Positions 13,515 through 17,183 of a DNA stretch of 17,183 nucleotides are shown here, piece after piece. The DNA is taken from the NCBI GenBank assembly GCA_902797125.1, contig CADBRS010000083.1, positions 1 to 17,183 of the forward strand. Direction: 5' to 3'. Source of the DNA: an uncultured Ruminococcus sp. Its GTDB lineage: Bacteria; Bacillota; Clostridia; Oscillospirales; CAG-272. Position 1 is the stretch's first letter, and every line of letters begins with the position of its first letter. A program made the position numbers and the translations under genes. Under the pieces are notes generated by a model. It was not told the origin of the DNA, searched no databases, and saw only the letters and a list, made by a program, of their open reading frames with translations.

Positions 13515-16500
13515 TCCATTGTCCTCCTCTGTTCGCCCTGACATCGTCCACGTTCAGCACGAAAACTTTTGAAATACCATGAGTCGGCATCGTGACTCCG
13601 TACAGCCTGTCGGCCGCGGACATCGTGCCTCTGCGGTGAGTGATCATGATGAACTGTGTGCCTTCGGCATACCGTTTCATATAGTTGGCCAGGCGGTCGA
13701 CGTTTCCTTCGTCCAGTGCCGCATCGATCTCGTCGAGGAAGCAGAAAGGCGTCGGATTGACTTTCAGGATGGCAAAGAACAGTGCGATACCGACAATAGA
13801 TTTTTCACCGCCCGACAACTGTTCCAGATTCTTGATGATCTTGCCCGGAGGTGCCGCCTTGATCTCGATGCCGGATTCAAGCACGTTGTCCGGATCGGTC
13901 AGCGACAATTCCGCTGATCCTCCTCCGAAGAGTTCGGAGAACGTCTGGCCGAAGGATTCGTTGATCCGGTTGAATGCGGTCACGAAAGTGCCTTCCATGT
14001 CCGAAGATAGTCCCGTGATGACGTTTTCAAGTTCCGCCACCGCGTGCTCCATGTCCTCGATCTGGGCTTTCATCTCATCGTAGCGGACTTTTTTCTCACT
14101 GTATTTTTCGGCTGCTCCCAGGTCGACGTTGCCGATCCAGCGGAGCTTGTTGGTACAGTCTTTTTGAACTTTCTGAAGTTCGGCGTGGTTCTCATCCGTC
14201 GCCTTTTCGTAGCCGGCTTTATAGGCATCGGCACGGGTCATCTGGTAATTATCCCACAAAACGCCCGACAATTCGTTCTGCTGCCTGGAGAGAGCCTCGA
14301 CTTTTTCTTCGGCTTTGCTGAAAGCCAGAGCGCAGGTTTCCTTGATCTGTGTTTTTTCGAGGAGCAGGGCCGTCATCTCGGTTTGAAGCCGGATGTCTTC
14401 CTGGCTGTCCTGGTTGATCTGTTCCTGCCGGCCTTTCAGCGTGTCCAGCGCGGCATTATCTCGTTCAACAGACGCCTTGACGTCGGTGATCGCGTGAAGC
14501 TCCGCCTGTTTGTTGGCCTCCAGTTGAGCGATTTTTTGCCGGTGACCTTCGATTTCGGTGAGGAAACGGTCGATGCGAGCCTGAGACTGATCCATCATCT
14601 CGCGATGCGTCGTCAGTTCATTCTCTTTATTCTTGACGGTGTAGAAAAGATCTTTTTGTTCTCCGGCCAGACGCGCCGCCGCATCATCCATATCATGGCG
14701 CTCCACATCTTTTTGAGAGCGCAGCTGATTCAGATGCTCGAGCTGACGATCGTCTTCTGCGATCTTAGCCTTGAGTTCTTCGATTTCGCCTGCGATCATT
14801 CCCCGTTCGGATTTGACGGTTTCATAATCGGAAACCAGTTTGTCCCGAAGGTTGATCTGGATCTCGCATTCGTCTGTCAAACGGTCCAGAGTCCGGTTTT
14901 CGTTATTGCAAAGTGGCGTCAGGGCCTCTGTACGGTCGCTGACGTTCAGCAGTTCCTGTTCCAGATCATCGATTTTTTGGGAAGATTCCTCGACGGAAGC
15001 CTTCTTTTTCTCGACCAGCGCATCCAGTTTTTTCAGATCCTGAGCCAGCCTCTCTTTTTCGTTGGAACGGCTCAGCAAACCGTTTTTGGAATGGGATGAA
15101 CCGCCTGTGAAGGATCCTCCGGCATTGATCTGCTGTCCGTCCAGAGTCACGACCCGAACGCGGTATCTTTGCGCTTTGGCCATGGCGATGGCATGATCGA
15201 TGGTGTCGAATACAAGGGTCCTGCCCAGCAGCGACCCGATCACACCCTCCATCTCGTCCGGATACTGGACCAGTTCGGAAGCGATCGAGATATAGCCTGC
15301 GAAGCGCTCTGCTTCCTCCATCTCATGCGTCACGCTCTGGCTTTGCATGGAGGAAACAGGCAGGAAAGTCGTCCGTCCCGTGTCCGAACGCTTGAGAGCG
15401 TAGATCGCCGCTTTGGCAACTTCCTCGTTCTCGACAACGACGTGGCCCAGACTGGCTCCGAGAGCCGTCTCGATGGCGCATACGTATTCGTCCTGGACTT
15501 TGATCTGTGAAGAAAGCGGCCCGTAGATCTTTCCCGGATGATTGCCTTTGGCGTCGGTGATCTGCCCGTTTTCGTAGGCATTCATGATGTATTTGACCGC
15601 ACCTCCGAAACCGTCGAAAGACTTTTCCATATCGATCAGCGTCTGGAGTCTGCGGCTGGCAGAATCTCTGTTGAACAGAGTCTGATTGTAATCTTCTTTT
15701 AATTTTTCGTGATTTTCGTTCAGCTGATCGAGCGCGGCTTTGGTTTGCTCCAAAGTTTCTTTCGCTTCATCCAGCTGTTTCTGATAGTCTTTCGCTCTCT
15801 TTTTCACGGAATCGATCCGTGTTTTGAGTTCGGCGACTTTCTGTTCGTAGCCGGAAATCTCTTCCAGGATGCCGGCATCCGAATCTTCATCATTTTTCTG
15901 CTGGTTCAAAAGGACCTGGATGCGGACTTTATCATCCTGGGACTGCCGGCTCATCTCGTTGATATCGGCCAGCATCTGCTCGATCTCTTCATCCAGTGCC
16001 GATGCAGCATCCATGGCGGCAACGGCTTTTGCGCTGACCGTATCGTGGTCTGCCTGGGCTTTGTCCCGCTCGGATTCCAAAACCGAGGCGCGGGCTTTCA
16101 GCGCATCCAGCGTTTTTCTTTCCTCGACGGCGTTGGCATCGGCAGTCCGGATCAGATTGTTTTCATTTTCGACTGAGACGTCGATGTGGGAAATATTGTT
16201 GATGTGGACGGCCAGTTCGGACTCCAGTTTCCGGACTGTTTCGATCTGGTTCTGGATCTCGGACTGGATATCCTTGCCTGCGTCCAGTCTGGACTGTGTG
16301 CGTTCAGACAGTCTTTCCTGGCGGACCTGAGTGGACTGAAGCGCGTCTTCCGCGTTCTGCAGATCCAGCATGGCGCTGTCTTTCAGGACCTCTGCGTTCT
16401 GGAGATCTTCGCGGAGTTTGTCCGTGTCGTAGAGCCAGAGGCTGACGTCGGCCTTTTTCTTCGCGTCGATCAGTTCCAAAGCGCGTTTGGCTTTTTCAGC

Positions 16501-17151
16501 TTCCTTTTCGAGCGGACCGATCTCTGCGTCCAGTTCGTTGAAAACGAGCATGACTTTTTCCATATTGTCCCGGGCGGACGCGAGCCTGCGCTCGGTATCG
16601 TCCTTCACCTTACGGAACTTGGCGATGCCTGACGCGTCTTCAAAGATCGTGCGGCGTTCGTCGCTGCGTCTGGAAATGATCTCGGCGATCATGCCCTGAC
16701 CGATGATGGAATAGCCGTCCCGGCCGATACCGGTATTGAGGAACAGCGTATAAATGTCCACCATGCGGCAGGGACGCCTGTTGATAAAGAATTCGCTGTC
16801 GCCTGTCCGGTAGTACCGGCGGGTGATCGTCACTTCATCGTAAGGGCAGTCCAGCCTGTTTTCCGGATCCGTATTGTCGAAGGTGACCGTGACCTCCGCG
16901 AAGCCCATCGGCTTGCGGGATTCGGCTCCTCCGAAAATGACGTCTTCCATCTTGGAACTGCGCAGCGTCTTTTTGGAGTTTTCCGCCAAGACCCACCGCA
17001 TCGCGTCCGAAATATTGGATTTTCCGGACCCGTTCGGCCCGACAATGACCGTCACGCCGCCGTTCTCTTTCGAGTCGCGCCGCTCAAACTTTAAAACTGT
17101 CTTGTCCGGAAAGGATTTGAATCCTACCATTTCCAAAGATTTCAGAAACAA
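13498..17151 (-). CDS. smc: Chromosome segregation protein Smc
   Basis: The core ATPase of bacterial condensin, which with ScpA and ScpB folds and separates chromosomes. The 1217 residues follow the SMC plan: an N-terminal head with Walker A GPNGSGKS (38-45), a coiled-coil arm to about 510, a hinge at about 512-680 (starting FDGFGGAVKYI and ending GGSFTGGS), a returning coiled coil, then a C-terminal head with signature LSGGE (1112-1116) and Walker B FCFLDEIDAALD (L1139, D1140, E1141). The start is a TTG at 17151 with GGAGG 6 bases upstream; it gives MFLKSLEMVGFKSF, the expected N-terminus. The frame is intact over its whole length. No scpA or scpB lies in the window. Confidence 0.97.
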   Translation of the reverse strand: MFLKSLEMVGFKSFPDKTVLKFERRDSKENGGVTVIVGPNGSGKSNISDAMRWVLAENSKKTLRSSKMEDVIFGGAESRKPMGFAEVTVTFDNTDPENRLDCPYDEVTITRRYYRTGDSEFFINRRPCRMVDIYTLFLNTGIGRDGYSIIGQGMIAEIISRRSDERRTIFEDASGIAKFRKVKDDTERRLASARDNMEKVMLVFNELDAEIGPLEKEAEKAKRALELIDAKKKADVSLWLYDTDKLREDLQNAEVLKDSAMLDLQNAEDALQSTQVRQERLSERTQSRLDAGKDIQSEIQNQIETVRKLESELAVHINNISHIDVSVENENNLIRTADANAVEERKTLDALKARASVLESERDKAQADHDTVSAKAVAAMDAASALDEEIEQMLADINEMSRQSQDDKVRIQVLLNQQKNDEDSDAGILEEISGYEQKVAELKTRIDSVKKRAKDYQKQLDEAKETLEQTKAALDQLNENHEKLKEDYNQTLFNRDSASRRLQTLIDMEKSFDGFGGAVKYIMNAYENGQITDAKGNHPGKIYGPLSSQIKVQDEYVCAIETALGASLGHVVVENEEVAKAAIYALKRSDTGRTTFLPVSSMQSQSVTHEMEEAERFAGYISIASELVQYPDEMEGVIGSLLGRTLVFDTIDHAIAMAKAQRYRVRVVTLDGQQINAGGSFTGGSSHSKNGLLSRSNEKERLAQDLKKLDALVEKKKASVEESSQKIDDLEQELLNVSDRTEALTPLCNNENRTLDRLTDECEIQINLRDKLVSDYETVKSERGMIAGEIEELKAKIAEDDRQLEHLNQLRSQKDVERHDMDDAAARLAGEQKDLFYTVKNKENELTTHREMMDQSQARIDRFLTEIEGHRQKIAQLEANKQAELHAITDVKASVERDNAALDTLKGRQEQINQDSQEDIRLQTEMTALLLEKTQIKETCALAFSKAEEKVEALSRQQNELSGVLWDNYQMTRADAYKAGYEKATDENHAELQKVQKDCTNKLRWIGNVDLGAAEKYSEKKVRYDEMKAQIEDMEHAVAELENVITGLSSDMEGTFVTAFNRINESFGQTFSELFGGGSAELSLTDPDNVLESGIEIKAAPPGKIIKNLEQLSGGEKSIVGIALFFAILKVNPTPFCFLDEIDAALDEGNVDRLANYMKRYAEGTQFIMITHRRGTMSAADRLYGVTMPTHGISKVFVLNVDDVRANRGGQWNGLLE

Positions 17152-17183
17152 TTGTGACCTCCGTTCTCCGGTTCCGCATCGGC
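17142..17183 (-). CDS. Possible 3' end of an upstream gene (partial)
   Basis: A minus-strand frame enters from beyond the window and ends in TGA at 17144-17142 after ...ADAEPENGGHNCF, overlapping the smc start by 10 bases. In many Bacillota the gene before smc is rnc (ribonuclease III), but 13 residues are too few to identify anything and another frame is open here too. It is a positional guess. Confidence 0.25.
   Translation of the reverse strand, partial: ADAEPENGGHNCF
17158..17162 (-). promoter_or_regulatory. Ribosome binding site for the TTG start of smc
   Basis: GGAGG on the minus strand, 6 bases before the TTG at 17151. Together with the family N-terminus it fixes a non-ATG start. Confidence 0.8.

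Noticed and set aside
14044..15099. Long plus-strand open frame (351 codons) opposite smc
   Set aside because: It is the complement of the Smc coiled-coil and hinge coding region, with no ribosome binding site or recognisable domain. Long antisense frames are expected opposite genes with this codon use.
1..17183. CRISPR arrays, insertion sequences, prophage, toxin-antitoxin or defence genes, tRNA and rRNA
   Set aside because: Searched by eye on both strands. No direct-repeat array, transposase, integrase, terminal inverted repeats, tRNA cloverleaf or defence-type domain was found.

Overview
This window looks like an ordinary chromosomal segment of a Bacillota, probably clostridia-like. I judge GC by eye at about half. 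The lineage call rests on a short 58-residue ribosomal protein S21, a short FtsY without an acidic domain, the linked order smc-ftsY and yhbY-nadD-yqeK-rsfS-leuS, strong AGGAGG-type ribosome binding sites, and near-consensus sigma-A promoters. I see no phage, transposase, integrase, CRISPR array, tRNA or rRNA, and no gene-free stretch longer than about 200 bases.

Left part (1-6620): small, mostly single-gene transcription units in alternating directions. A DUF1015 protein (minus) and an ABC exporter half-transporter (plus) diverge from a short two-promoter region. The exporter is followed on the same strand by aspartate kinase, whose consensus promoter begins inside the exporter's stop codon. 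Aspartate kinase converges on a HIT-family protein (minus) across a bidirectional terminator. The HIT gene diverges from a FkbM-family methyltransferase (plus), which converges on rpsU (minus) across a second bidirectional terminator. rpsU has its own strong promoter and a leader hairpin; its gene is 58 codons plus stop.

Right part (6901-17183): one long minus-strand gene train, read right to left. It starts with a possible end of an upstream gene, then smc, ftsY, rdgB, yhbY, nadD, yqeK, rsfS and leuS, and ends with an unrecognised membrane protein. From smc to leuS every junction is an overlap of 4-20 bases or a gap of 8-11 bases. At two junctions the upstream stop codon is part of the next gene's ribosome binding site. 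This points to one co-transcribed, translationally coupled unit joining chromosome organisation (Smc), membrane targeting (FtsY), nucleotide-pool cleaning (RdgB), ribosome assembly and silencing (YhbY, RsfS), NAD synthesis (NadD), Ap4A hydrolysis (YqeK) and leucyl-tRNA charging (LeuS).

I looked for an undescribed system and did not find one. The best second-look items are compact regulatory layouts: the stop codon inside the -35 box, overlapping divergent -10 boxes, a plus-facing terminator-like hairpin behind leuS, and the rpsU leader. The orphan FkbM methyltransferase and the unknown six-helix membrane protein also deserve a look. Several starts here are chosen by ribosome binding site and are shorter than the longest open frame.
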